From assembly GCA_910587225.1 (NCBI GenBank), contig CAJULT010000007.1, positions 1 to 39,149 of the forward strand: DNA of 39,149 nt, in the 5' to 3' direction. The stretch is from an uncultured Christensenellaceae bacterium. GTDB taxonomy: Bacteria > Bacillota > Clostridia > Christensenellales > UBA1242. Position numbers and translations under genes: made by a program. Positions 1 to 6,449 of this stretch are shown here, in pieces; position 1 is the stretch's first letter; every line of letters begins with the position of its first letter. A model generated the notes under the pieces. It saw only the letters and a list, made by a program, of their open reading frames with translations. It had not been told where the DNA came from and searched no databases.

Positions 1-384
1 ATAAATGATAGTTTTCGATTTGTAGATTTGCCGGGGTATGGCTATGCAAAAGTTGGGCGCAGTCACCTCAATGTTTGGGCTGGGCTTATGGGGGAATATT
101 TAGTTGGCAGCGAAAGCCTGAACTGCGTATTTGTTCTTCTTGACATTAGGCACCAGCCGAGCGAGCTTGACAAGCATATGATAGAGTTTTTGGTTTATAA
201 CAAGCTTCCATTTTTGATACTTGCTACCAAAGCGGACAAGCTTTCTCGCTCTGCGCAGAACAAACAAAAGGCTGTTATTGCTGCGGCATTAGGCGTTCGA
301 AGTGAGCTGATTATTTTGACAAGTAGCGAGACGGGGCTAGGACGTGAAAAAGTGCTTGACATAATTGAAGGAAAACTTGGCTAA
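1..384 (+). CDS. engB: Ribosome-biogenesis GTPase EngB/YsxC (3' part)
   Basis: This is the C-terminal part of an EngB (YihA/YsxC) GTPase, which assists assembly of the large ribosomal subunit in the cytoplasm. The frame is open from base 1, so the N-terminus with the P-loop lies outside the window. Visible G motifs are DLPGYGYAK (G3, with the family-typical GYGYA extension), LATKADKL (G4, TKxD) and LTSSETGLG (G5). EngB proteins are about 195-200 residues, so roughly one third is missing. The stop codon overlaps the start codon of the downstream methyltransferase (TAATG at 382-386), which indicates translational coupling in one operon. The family call is firm. Confidence 0.95.
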   Translation: MNDSFRFVDLPGYGYAKVGRSHLNVWAGLMGEYLVGSESLNCVFVLLDIRHQPSELDKHMIEFLVYNKLPFLILATKADKLSRSAQNKQKAVIAAALGVRSELIILTSSETGLGREKVLDIIEGKLG

Positions 385-1592
385 TGAGAATTGAAGATTT
401 TGGATATAACGGCGAGGGCGTAGCACGAAAGGATGGCAAAGTTTGCTTTGTGCCATACTCTTTAGTTGGGGAAGAGGTTGAAGTAGAAGAAGTTAAAACA
501 ACCTCATCGTATATAAAGTGTAGATTAGAAAAGATAGTAGAGCCTTCAAAAGATAGGCAAAGTCCGCCATGTCCCTATTTTGCAAAATGTGGTGGTTGTG
601 ATTTTCAACATATAAGTTATGAAAAAGAACTCGACCTTAAAAAGCAAATATTAGCCCGCCATTTTGCAAAGCTTGGAGTAGAAAAAGAAATTGAAGTCAT
701 AGCATCACCGCGCGAATACGGTTATAGAAATAAGATAAAATTATTTTACTCGGATTACGGCTTGTCGCTTTGTTGTGCGGGGAGTAATAAACTTATTCCT
801 ATAAAAAGATGTCTTTTAATAGATGACGAAATGAACGAGGTGCTTTCAAAAGTAGACAACTTTTTGAGGTTAACTCACCTTAGACCTGTGAATGTTATAA
901 TAAAACGTGCGGGCGAAAAAATACTTTTATGGTTTATCTTCCCGCGACCGCAAGAAGTTAACTTTGACGGACTTGCGCTTTTACTCGGTCGAAACTGCTA
1001 TATATACAAATCAGTAGCGGGCAAAGAGATAGAGTGTTGCCATGGGCAGCTTGAACCGCAACTAGAAGAAAGTGGACTTCTTTGCGCGCAAAAGGTGGAA
1101 GCGTTTAGGCAGGTTAATGACCTAGTAGCAAGCAAACTTTATGATAAAGCAATTAAATGTATAAGCGGTGAAAAGGTTATAAACGCATACAGCGGGAGCG
1201 GCTTTTTAAGTGGATTACTTGTTCGCGCTGGCAAAGAAGTGATAGCGATTGAGTTAGGGACAGCAGAGCATAGAGCGGCCGAGAAACTAAAAGAGGACAA
1301 CAACCTCTCCGCTCTTACAAATGTACATGGTGATTGCGCTGAGGCGCTGCCGCTACTTAGTGATTATGATGCAATAATTGTAGATCCGCCGCGCGCGGGT
1401 TGTGATGAGCGTGTTTGCGAAGCTATAAAGCAAAGCAGGGCAAAAGAGCTTATCTATATTTCCTGCAATCCCGCAACGCTTATTCGTGACCTATCTAGGC
1501 TTGACACATTTAAAGTGGATGATATAACCTTATTTGATATGTTTCCGCGTACTGCAAATTTCGAAACGCTAGTTAAATTAACGCGAAAGTAG
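384..1592 (+). CDS. rlmD: RlmD/TrmA-family RNA m5U methyltransferase
   Basis: SAM-dependent RNA (uracil-5-)methyltransferase of the RumA/RlmD/TrmA superfamily. Residues 1-60 form a TRAM-like RNA-binding domain (NGEGVAR, VPYSLVGEEV). Cysteines 63, 69 and 72 (PPCPYFAKCGGC), probably with a fourth near residue 143 (IKRCLLID), fit the family's 4Fe-4S site. The catalytic half shows a SAM loop (NAYSGSGFLSGLL), the DPPRAGCDERV motif, and YISCNPATL carrying the nucleophilic cysteine at about 361. The length of 402 residues is slightly below the usual 430-460. The ATG overlaps the engB stop. Firmicutes members variously modify 23S U747 and U1939, so the exact target (RlmD or RlmCD type) is not settled from sequence. 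Confidence 0.93.
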   Translation: MRIEDFGYNGEGVARKDGKVCFVPYSLVGEEVEVEEVKTTSSYIKCRLEKIVEPSKDRQSPPCPYFAKCGGCDFQHISYEKELDLKKQILARHFAKLGVEKEIEVIASPREYGYRNKIKLFYSDYGLSLCCAGSNKLIPIKRCLLIDDEMNEVLSKVDNFLRLTHLRPVNVIIKRAGEKILLWFIFPRPQEVNFDGLALLLGRNCYIYKSVAGKEIECCHGQLEPQLEESGLLCAQKVEAFRQVNDLVASKLYDKAIKCISGEKVINAYSGSGFLSGLLVRAGKEVIAIELGTAEHRAAEKLKEDNNLSALTNVHGDCAEALPLLSDYDAIIVDPPRAGCDERVCEAIKQSRAKELIYISCNPATLIRDLSRLDTFKVDDITLFDMFPRTANFETLVKLTRK

Positions 1593-1602
1593 ATAAAAAA
1601 GT

Positions 1603-1631
1603 TTGGAAATAAATAAAAATAAGTGTTATAC
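1603..1631 (+). promoter_or_regulatory. Candidate promoter of the 1652 gene
   Basis: TTGGAA (1603-1608), a 17-base spacer and TTATAC (1626-1631) lie just after the methyltransferase stop. AAGGAG follows at 1639-1644. This suggests the hypothetical gene is transcribed separately from engB-rlmD. Confidence 0.5.
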
Positions 1632-1651
1632 TTAATTTAAGGAGAATGGCT

Positions 1652-2209
1652 TTGGACTATAACGATTTTATCCCTAGAAAAGAAGGGTACTCTAAATTCT
1701 TGGAAGAACGAAAAAAGCTGAACGACGCACTTGATCGCAGTCGCTCTGAATTTTTGCGACTTTTTGATGAGGTGGTGAAAAAAGCAAGTGAGGGCGACCC
1801 TATTATGCAGGACCTTGCTGCATATTACTATCGCAGTGGTGCGGAGCGTGCGCTTGATGAGGACTACCGCAAATATATGCATTATGAAATTCTTTCAGCA
1901 GCACAAGGGAACGAGTTTGCAATCGAAAAGCTTCAATTTTTCCTTGGTTATGCTTATGACCAGTTTGTAGATCACGCTGAGTTTGGAAAGATAAAATACT
2001 ACAATAACATAGATGAATATAACTATATTTACATTATAGGGCAGGCGATTTGCGAGCAGCTTGTAGAAAAGCTTGGGTTAGACGCGGCAGCCATTTCAAA
2101 GACTAGGGATGTTTATGATCCGTTCAAGCCTGAATATTTCAGAGATTTACGAAGAGCGGTTGATCAAAGCGTGCCGATTGTTATTGATAAGATGAAACAA
2201 CCGAAATAA
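1652..2209 (+). CDS. Hypothetical protein, 185 aa
   Basis: I do not recognise this family. It is a soluble, charged, mostly helical protein with no signal peptide or membrane segment. The middle (AAYYYRSGAERALDEDYRKY, then SAAQGNEFAIEKLQFFLG) looks like paired helices and faintly recalls Sel1/TPR-type repeats, but there are too few repeats to call this. An in-frame ATG lies at 1646, only one base after the Shine-Dalgarno AAGGAG (1639-1644). The TTG at 1652 has the normal 7-base spacing, so I chose TTG as the start. It has its own promoter at 1603-1631 and ends in a bidirectional terminator shared with the convergent gene. Confidence 0.7.
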   Translation: MDYNDFIPRKEGYSKFLEERKKLNDALDRSRSEFLRLFDEVVKKASEGDPIMQDLAAYYYRSGAERALDEDYRKYMHYEILSAAQGNEFAIEKLQFFLGYAYDQFVDHAEFGKIKYYNNIDEYNYIYIIGQAICEQLVEKLGLDAAAISKTRDVYDPFKPEYFRDLRRAVDQSVPIVIDKMKQPK

Positions 2210-2210
2210 A

Positions 2211-2245
2211 AAAAGGGACTTAGGATATAAGTCCCTTTATTTTGT
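2211..2245. terminator. Bidirectional intrinsic terminator
   Basis: Inverted repeat AAAAGGGACTTA / TAAGTCCCTTT with a five-base loop, flanked by A and T tracts on the two sides. It lies between the convergent genes ending at 2209 (+) and 2220 (-) and overlaps the minus-strand stop codon. Confidence 0.85.
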
Positions 2246-2681
2246 AAATTTCGCTGGTTAAATATAATCTTTGGTGTACAAGTTTGGAGATTTGATTAGA
2301 AAAAGGAGATTGATCGCCCAGAGTAATTAGCTTAGAGATAAGCAAACTTTCCAGGCTTAGCATGTTAAGAAAGCATCGGGTCTTATCACCAGAAATGGGA
2401 TAGGTGGGAAGATCACTTATAGAGGGATAAAGTGAAAGGAATGCATTTATTTGACGCTGGGTAAGCTCGTAAAGTCTGCCGGTATCTAAGAAACCGGATA
2501 GATAAAGAAGGCTGCTTTTAATTTTGCAAAAAAGCGTTGCCACTTCGTTTATGAGAACTTCATTTTCATTTCCGTCGAACTGAATGAAAATAAAGCCCCT
2601 ATCTTTTAAACTTTGCGAGTAAGCCTTTGCCATGGTAGCATAGCCTTCCATGGACATAAGCTTTTCGTCGTTATATTCCAT
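2220..2681 (-). CDS. Hypothetical protein, 153 aa
   Basis: Unrecognised small cytoplasmic protein, predicted to be mainly helical and rich in Leu and Ser, with no signal peptide or TM segment. The ATG at 2681 has only a loosely spaced GAGGG upstream. Internal ATG codons a few residues later are alternatives. It has its own candidate promoter (2705-2733) and is separated from the upstream VirD4-like gene on the same strand by a terminator at 2735-2765, so co-transcription with that gene is unlikely. No paralogue is visible in the window and no function can be assigned. Confidence 0.6.
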   Translation of the reverse strand: MEYNDEKLMSMEGYATMAKAYSQSLKDRGFIFIQFDGNENEVLINEVATLFCKIKSSLLYLSGFLDTGRLYELTQRQINAFLSLYPSISDLPTYPISGDKTRCFLNMLSLESLLISKLITLGDQSPFSNQISKLVHQRLYLTSEIYKIKGLIS

Positions 2682-2704
2682 TTACTTTTTAGCCCTCTAT
2701 TACT

Positions 2705-2733
2705 TGTATATGAAGCGGGCTAAACTTGTGCAA
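2705..2733 (-). promoter_or_regulatory. Candidate promoter with flanking inverted repeat
   Basis: On the minus strand TTGCAC (2733-2728), a 17-base spacer and TATACA (2710-2705) precede the 153-aa gene. The repeat TTTAGCCC (2688-2695) / GGGCTAAA (2717-2724) has one arm inside the spacer and one just after the expected transcription start, a layout suited to a repressor site. Confidence 0.5.
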
Positions 2734-2734
2734 C

Positions 2735-2765
2735 AAAAAAGACCGAAATTTTATCGGTCTTTTCT
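2735..2765 (-). terminator. Terminator of the VirD4-like gene
   Basis: AAAAAAGACCGA / TCGGTCTTTTCTTT inverted repeat with a short AT loop, directly after the minus-strand stop at 2766. On the minus strand the stem is followed by a T-rich run. Confidence 0.8.
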
Positions 2766-4796
2766 TTAAAATCTATCAAAAGGATTTCTTGGTTTAAGAA
2801 CCTTTTTGTTACGCTCTGCAATGTCGTAGTAGATTGCATTCTTGTCCAAGCTCTTTGAAAGTGCAGTTGGAGCAGTGGCAGGATCTTTCTCCATAAATTT
2901 GCATTGGAAGAAAGGTGTCATCTCTTCTTTCAAAATTTCTTTTCGGAAGATCTTGGCAACTACTGTCCATTGAGGAAGGGTGCGAAGTTCAGCTTTGTCA
3001 ATAAGTGGACGACGGGTACGTTGAGTGGAGGTGTTTGTGCTTTCGCTCTTCTTTCCGTCCTGTTCAGATTTAGACTTGGACTCTTCGTCATGGAATACTG
3101 TTATCTCACCGCAGGCTTCACTAAACGCTTGAATAGTACTTGGATCTTCTGAGCCGAGGAACACTTCGGTTTGGAAGTTACCCTTAATATTCTGAGCTTC
3201 ATCTTGCCCGTATTTAATGTCAAGTTGTTTGTAGGATTGAAGAACGATTTCAAAGAACATTCCACGTGAACGCGATACTGTAACCATTGTTCCAAAGTTA
3301 GGGATAGGTGGCATGTTACCAAATTCGTCAAGGATGAAGAATACTTTACGTTTTAGCGTTCCTGTTTTGCCAGTTTTTGGATTTATTGTGTTGTTAGCAA
3401 GGTCAACAAGTACCTTGTAAAGTTGAGCCACGCAGAGAACTCCAAGCGGGTGGCGTTCTGTTTTGTGGTCTGGGATTCGGATGAAGAATGCGGTTGGTTT
3501 GTCTACAATCTTTTTAAAGTCAACGTTGTCACTGCCTGTTCCGCAGGTCATATATTGGATACCTTCATCACCAAGCATTTGTCCAAGCCCTGAACCGAGT
3601 GTTGCAAGGAAGGACTTTTGCGTTGTTGGGCTAGTGCCGCAGACTGCTGACATAAGGTCATGTACGCTGCTGTTTACTGGGTCACGTCCTTCACCATAGC
3701 GGGTTAGCGTTTGAAGCAAGCCATCTCCACCGCCGCTATCACGATACATTGCGATTTTATAAAGGTTGAAGAAGTTAAACTTGTCAAGCGTCATTCCAAG
3801 TTCTGGATTTCGGCTATCTTCAAGCATAGCTTGCATAATACCTGAAACAAGGTCTTGACAGCCTTGAGCCCATGACGGGTCTTTTTCAGATTTATTAATA
3901 GGAATAAGTGAAATTGCAATATTTCTTAGGTCTGCTTTGGCTTCGGTTTCAAGTTGCATTTTTCTTGCTTCAAGCTCTTTCTTTAAAATTTCATTGTTCG
4001 GAAATGCCTTGCCCTCAAAGCCATACCAAGTATCGCCGTATTCAGCGCCACCGAGTTCATCAGCTGAGAAAGTTTTGTAACCCATATCCCTAGGAGTGCA
4101 GTTTGAAAACTTTTTAACTTCTCTTGCCAAATTGCCTGCTCTTTCATAGGTCTTATAGGCGATCTCCATTGGGTTCCATCTTGTAGAAGAGTATGGATCT
4201 TCAAGGTTCAGTACAACTATTTCATAGCCCTCTTTTTTAAGAATGTTTGCGTTGTCCGCATAAAGCTCGCCCTTCGGGTCTGTCATAACAAGGGTTGGCT
4301 TTTCGCCCGAGTGAGCGAGAATTCGCACGGTAGGGTTTGCAAATATTTGGGTTTTACCAGTACCAGTTGTACCAATAACAAGGGTATGGCTTTCGTTTTT
4401 CATGTTGATTTCATATTTGCCACCAACAATCTTGTTCCTAAATACGAAACCTGTTTTTTGCATGCTTGGCAAATGATCCCATGTGGTATAAAGAAGGTCA
4501 GGGTCAGTTTTAAGTTTGTCCATGCTGATAAATTTGGAGTCGTGTTGGATTTCAAATTTGTCGCCAGATGCTGTTTTACCTTCATTTTTGACATTTTCCT
4601 TTTTGGCTTTTGAAGATAAACCTAAAATAACTCCTCCGAGAAATCCGACTGCCGCAAAAATTAGTGTCATGCTACCAGTAAGCGCTGCGACAATATCTTT
4701 TGCTTCACTAGTGAAATAGGTTACTGCAAAGCCGGCTGCGTAACCAACAATAGTAAGAAGCAAAGCATAAATAATGGTCTTTTTTAATTTGCTCAT
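2766..4796 (-). CDS. VirD4/TraG-type coupling ATPase (orphan)
   Basis: Member of the VirD4/TraG/TraD family, the inner-membrane ATPase that feeds DNA-relaxase complexes or proteins into type IV secretion channels. The N-terminus has two membrane segments (about residues 8-28 and 37-61). The P-loop GTTGTGKT is at about 142-149, followed by MTDPKGELY. The Walker B region (VFFILDEFGNMPPIPNFG) and the conserved SRSRGMFFEIVLQSYKQL stretch come later. A reading frame opens upstream at 4844, but AGAGGT sits correctly before the ATG at 4796, so I start there (676 aa). The length is normal for the family. A promoter TTGATT-N17-TAACCT may lie just upstream. No relaxase, VirB4, VirB6 or other mating-channel gene is in the window, so the role is open: a remnant of a conjugative element or a separate export function. 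Confidence 0.92.
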   Translation of the reverse strand: MSKLKKTIIYALLLTIVGYAAGFAVTYFTSEAKDIVAALTGSMTLIFAAVGFLGGVILGLSSKAKKENVKNEGKTASGDKFEIQHDSKFISMDKLKTDPDLLYTTWDHLPSMQKTGFVFRNKIVGGKYEINMKNESHTLVIGTTGTGKTQIFANPTVRILAHSGEKPTLVMTDPKGELYADNANILKKEGYEIVVLNLEDPYSSTRWNPMEIAYKTYERAGNLAREVKKFSNCTPRDMGYKTFSADELGGAEYGDTWYGFEGKAFPNNEILKKELEARKMQLETEAKADLRNIAISLIPINKSEKDPSWAQGCQDLVSGIMQAMLEDSRNPELGMTLDKFNFFNLYKIAMYRDSGGGDGLLQTLTRYGEGRDPVNSSVHDLMSAVCGTSPTTQKSFLATLGSGLGQMLGDEGIQYMTCGTGSDNVDFKKIVDKPTAFFIRIPDHKTERHPLGVLCVAQLYKVLVDLANNTINPKTGKTGTLKRKVFFILDEFGNMPPIPNFGTMVTVSRSRGMFFEIVLQSYKQLDIKYGQDEAQNIKGNFQTEVFLGSEDPSTIQAFSEACGEITVFHDEESKSKSEQDGKKSESTNTSTQRTRRPLIDKAELRTLPQWTVVAKIFRKEILKEEMTPFFQCKFMEKDPATAPTALSKSLDKNAIYYDIAERNKKVLKPRNPFDRF

Positions 4797-4882
4797 ATTT
4801 GTACCTCTTAGCATTAGGTTACCATTTTTGACATAAAAAATCAAACAAAATATCGAAATTAAGCCTTAAAACACAAAATTAC

Positions 4883-4911
4883 TTTACTTTTAAGGATTGA
4901 AAAGATATAAT
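4883..4911 (+). promoter_or_regulatory. Promoter of the tRNA-Arg(UCG) transcription unit
   Basis: TTTACT (4883-4888), exactly 17 bases, TATAAT (4906-4911), then AAAAC. The promoter upstream of the second tRNA-Arg (38245-38273) has the same hexamers, spacing and AAAAC. The start should fall near 4918, so the tRNA-like copy and hairpins at 4950-5134 would be transcribed as the leader of the tRNA precursor. Confidence 0.7.
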
Positions 4912-4949
4912 AAAACTTGTCTAGTGGCGGTTTACTCAAAATAGAACTG

Positions 4950-5016
4950 ACAATTAAATAAACTATGCTCTCGTGGCGAGCATGGATAGCACAATGGCCT
5001 TCGGAACCTGCTCGCC
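4950..5016 (+). pseudogene. Partial rearranged copy of tRNA-Arg(UCG), 5' half
   Basis: Bases 4950-5008 repeat 5149-5206, that is, 17 bases upstream of the intact tRNA plus its first about 41 bases, through the anticodon loop CTTCGG and into the 3' anticodon strand. The copy differs in the D-loop (CGAGCA in place of TGTAA) and then stops matching. The T-arm and 3' acceptor strand are absent, so it cannot be a tRNA. The altered D-region and the new sequence after the break form an 8-bp perfect repeat, GGCGAGCA (4975-4982) / TGCTCGCC (5009-5016), which encloses the retained anticodon loop. The sequence similarity is seen directly; whether the hairpin functions is unknown. Confidence 0.8.
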
Positions 5017-5134
5017 GTTACAAAAGACAAACGCTATCGACTTTTTCAAAGTCTTATTCGCTCTTGCTTTTGTCGGCTCCGCTCCCCAAAAATGAACAAG
5101 TCATTTTTAGGGCTCCCCATGAACAAATGGTTCC
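5017..5134 (+). repeat. Hairpin tract in the tRNA-Arg(UCG) leader
   Basis: Consecutive inverted repeats. ACAAAAG (5020-5026) / CTTTTGT (5067-5073) encloses GACTTT-TTC-AAAGTC (5039-5053). CCC-AAAAATGA (5085-5095) / TCATTTTT-A-GGG (5101-5112) has loop ACAAG. GAACAAATGGTTCC (5121-5134) is the exact reverse complement of 5201-5214, the 3' anticodon strand of the downstream tRNA. I see no credible protein here. Confidence 0.75.
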
Positions 5135-5165
5135 TCAGACCCAAATTAACAACTAAATAAACTAT

Positions 5166-5240
5166 GCTCTCGTGGTGTAATGGATAGCACAATGGTCTTC
5201 GGAACCATTTGTTCGGGTTCGAATCCTGACGGGAGCACCA
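5166..5240 (+). tRNA. tRNA-Arg(UCG)
   Basis: A complete cloverleaf. The acceptor stem is GCTCTCG / CGGGAGC with one T-G pair, the D stem is GTGT/GCAC, the anticodon stem is ATGGT/ACCAT with loop CTTCGGA (anticodon TCG, reading CGA), the T arm is TCGGG-TTCGAAT-CCTGA, then discriminator A and an encoded CCA. It is preceded by a partial copy of itself and a hairpin tract, and followed 43 bases later by a nuclease-family gene with no clear terminator between them. Confidence 0.95.
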
Positions 5241-5283
5241 AATATACTAACTAAAAAGTCTTTTTTATTGTGTGAGGACAAAA

Positions 5284-6060
5284 ATGTCAGAAATAAAAGT
5301 GTTAACGTTAAATATAGGTAATCCTTCATTAGAAAGGGCACATAAGCAAGTTAAATGGCTTGAACAACGCGATGAAGATATTTTTGTTTTAACTGAAACA
5401 AAAAATAGCGAAGGTTGTCATTTTATTGAGGATTATTTTAAAAATTACGGATATGATTTGTTCTCACTTAACGCATCAAGACAATATTATGTTTACTTCC
5501 CACAATCGACCACCAACGACTTGGGCGTAATGATAGTGAGCAAAATACCTTTTGTAAAAACTTATTCAATTTTTAATATGGAAGACAAATATTATTCTAG
5601 ATTTGCGGGCTGCGAAATAGTCTACGAATCGCAAAATATAAATATAATTGGGTTATATGTTCCGTCAAGAGATTCAAGTATAGAAAAAATATCTCGAAAG
5701 AAAGATTTTTGTATTGAAGTTGCGAATTATTTAAAAAATACCTCTCAAAATAATCGCATAGTTTGTGGGGATTTCAATATCTTGAGTAAAGATCATATCC
5801 CTCATTATTCAACTTTTCTAAATTGGGAATATCGATTTTATGATCTTTTTATTGAGTTAGGTTATGTAGATGCTTTCTCTTACTGCAATAAAAATATTAA
5901 TGATTATAGTTGGGTTGGTAGAACTAACGATGGTTATAGATATGATTATTTTTTTGCATCAAATTCTTTAAATATAAAACAATGCAACTTTGTTCACGAA
6001 ACAAGAACAACAAATAGAATTACAGATCATTCGGCCATCTTTTTGTCTTTAGAAATATAA
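5284..6060 (+). CDS. Endonuclease/exonuclease/phosphatase (EEP) family protein
   Basis: 258-residue member of the metal-dependent EEP superfamily (ExoIII, DNase I, sphingomyelinase-like). In order: VLTLNIGN with the metal/phosphate-site Asn at 10, FVLTETK with the metal-binding Glu at 38, NIIGLYVPSRD, IVCGDFNIL (the GDFN motif), GRTNDGYRYDYFFAS, and RITDHSAIFLSL with the terminal Asp-His pair. All catalytic motifs look intact. There is no signal peptide, so it is probably cytoplasmic. The substrate (DNA, RNA, sugar-phosphate) cannot be told. GTG at 5272 is also in frame, but GAGG at 5274-5277 fits the ATG at 5284. The gene is noticeably AT-rich compared with the housekeeping genes around it and sits directly after a tRNA, which suggests acquisition. 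Confidence 0.88.
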   Translation: MSEIKVLTLNIGNPSLERAHKQVKWLEQRDEDIFVLTETKNSEGCHFIEDYFKNYGYDLFSLNASRQYYVYFPQSTTNDLGVMIVSKIPFVKTYSIFNMEDKYYSRFAGCEIVYESQNINIIGLYVPSRDSSIEKISRKKDFCIEVANYLKNTSQNNRIVCGDFNILSKDHIPHYSTFLNWEYRFYDLFIELGYVDAFSYCNKNINDYSWVGRTNDGYRYDYFFASNSLNIKQCNFVHETRTTNRITDHSAIFLSLEI

Positions 6061-6083
6061 TAAAATGCCTAATAATTTAAAAT

Positions 6084-6124
6084 CTTTGATTTCGCAAAAT
6101 CAAAACAGTGTCGCGAAATCAAAG
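6084..6124. repeat. 12-bp perfect inverted repeat after the EEP gene
   Basis: CTTTGATTTCGC (6084-6095) / GCGAAATCAAAG (6113-6124) with a 17-base loop, followed by a T-rich stretch with further TTTGATT words. It may act as a weak terminator for the EEP gene. Confidence 0.7.
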
Positions 6125-6197
6125 TTTGATTTATTTTTAATTTATTTTGATTATTTTTGATTTTTTATCAAAAAAATTGCCGGCGCAAAATATCTAC

Positions 6198-6266
6198 GAT
6201 ATAACGCATCCTCGCTCACTTATGATTTTGTGCAAGCACAATCAAAGTTCGGCTCGTCGCGTTATC
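6198..6266. repeat. Long imperfect palindrome
   Basis: GATATAACGC near 6198 pairs with GCGTTATC ending at 6266, and the apex TTGTGC-AA-GCACAA lies near 6238. The arms are about 33 bases, with several bulges and mismatches. The region is non-coding, and the element differs from the AT-rich background in being locally GC-rich. Confidence 0.65.
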
Positions 6267-6312
6267 AAAACAAAAAAATCAAAAAAAGACTTTGTGGTTT
6301 GTTGACGCAACT

Positions 6313-6343
6313 ATATTGTACAAGAAGTATTTTTGTACAATAT
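6313..6343. promoter_or_regulatory. 11-bp inverted repeat upstream of a promoter
   Basis: ATATTGTACAA (6313-6323) and TTGTACAATAT (6333-6343) are perfect inverted arms with a 9-base spacer. They end ten bases before the -35 box of the 6450 gene. The size and placement suit a dimeric regulator binding site. Confidence 0.55.
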
Positions 6344-6353
6344 GCGTTTTGTG

Positions 6354-6382
6354 TTGTATTTTTAGCGCAAATGTTGTATTAT
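6354..6382 (+). promoter_or_regulatory. Promoter of the 6450 gene
   Basis: TTGTAT (6354-6359), 17 bases, TATTAT (6377-6382). A perfect palindrome TTATGA-T-TCATAA (6379-6391) overlaps the -10 box and the expected start point, a possible operator. The in-frame ATG at 6381 lies inside the -10 box, which excludes it as a start codon. Confidence 0.6.
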
Positions 6383-6449
6383 GATTCATAATAAAGAGAG
6401 GGTAGTGAGATCGCTGAATTTTGCGGTTTGCATGACAAGGGGGATAAAT

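Noticed and set aside
4965..5156. Small plus-strand ORF of 63 codons across the partial tRNA copy
   Set aside because: It has no ribosome binding site, and its sequence is accounted for by the tRNA duplication and inverted repeats.
4950..5240. Classical att duplication from a tRNA-integrating element
   Set aside because: Usual tRNA attachment sites duplicate the 3' end of the tRNA; here the duplicated part is the 5' half. An unusual insertion is still possible and is discussed in the findings.
4967..5240. Group I intron within tRNA-Arg
   Set aside because: The downstream tRNA is complete on its own, the insert is under 200 bases, and no exon continuation or intron core is seen.
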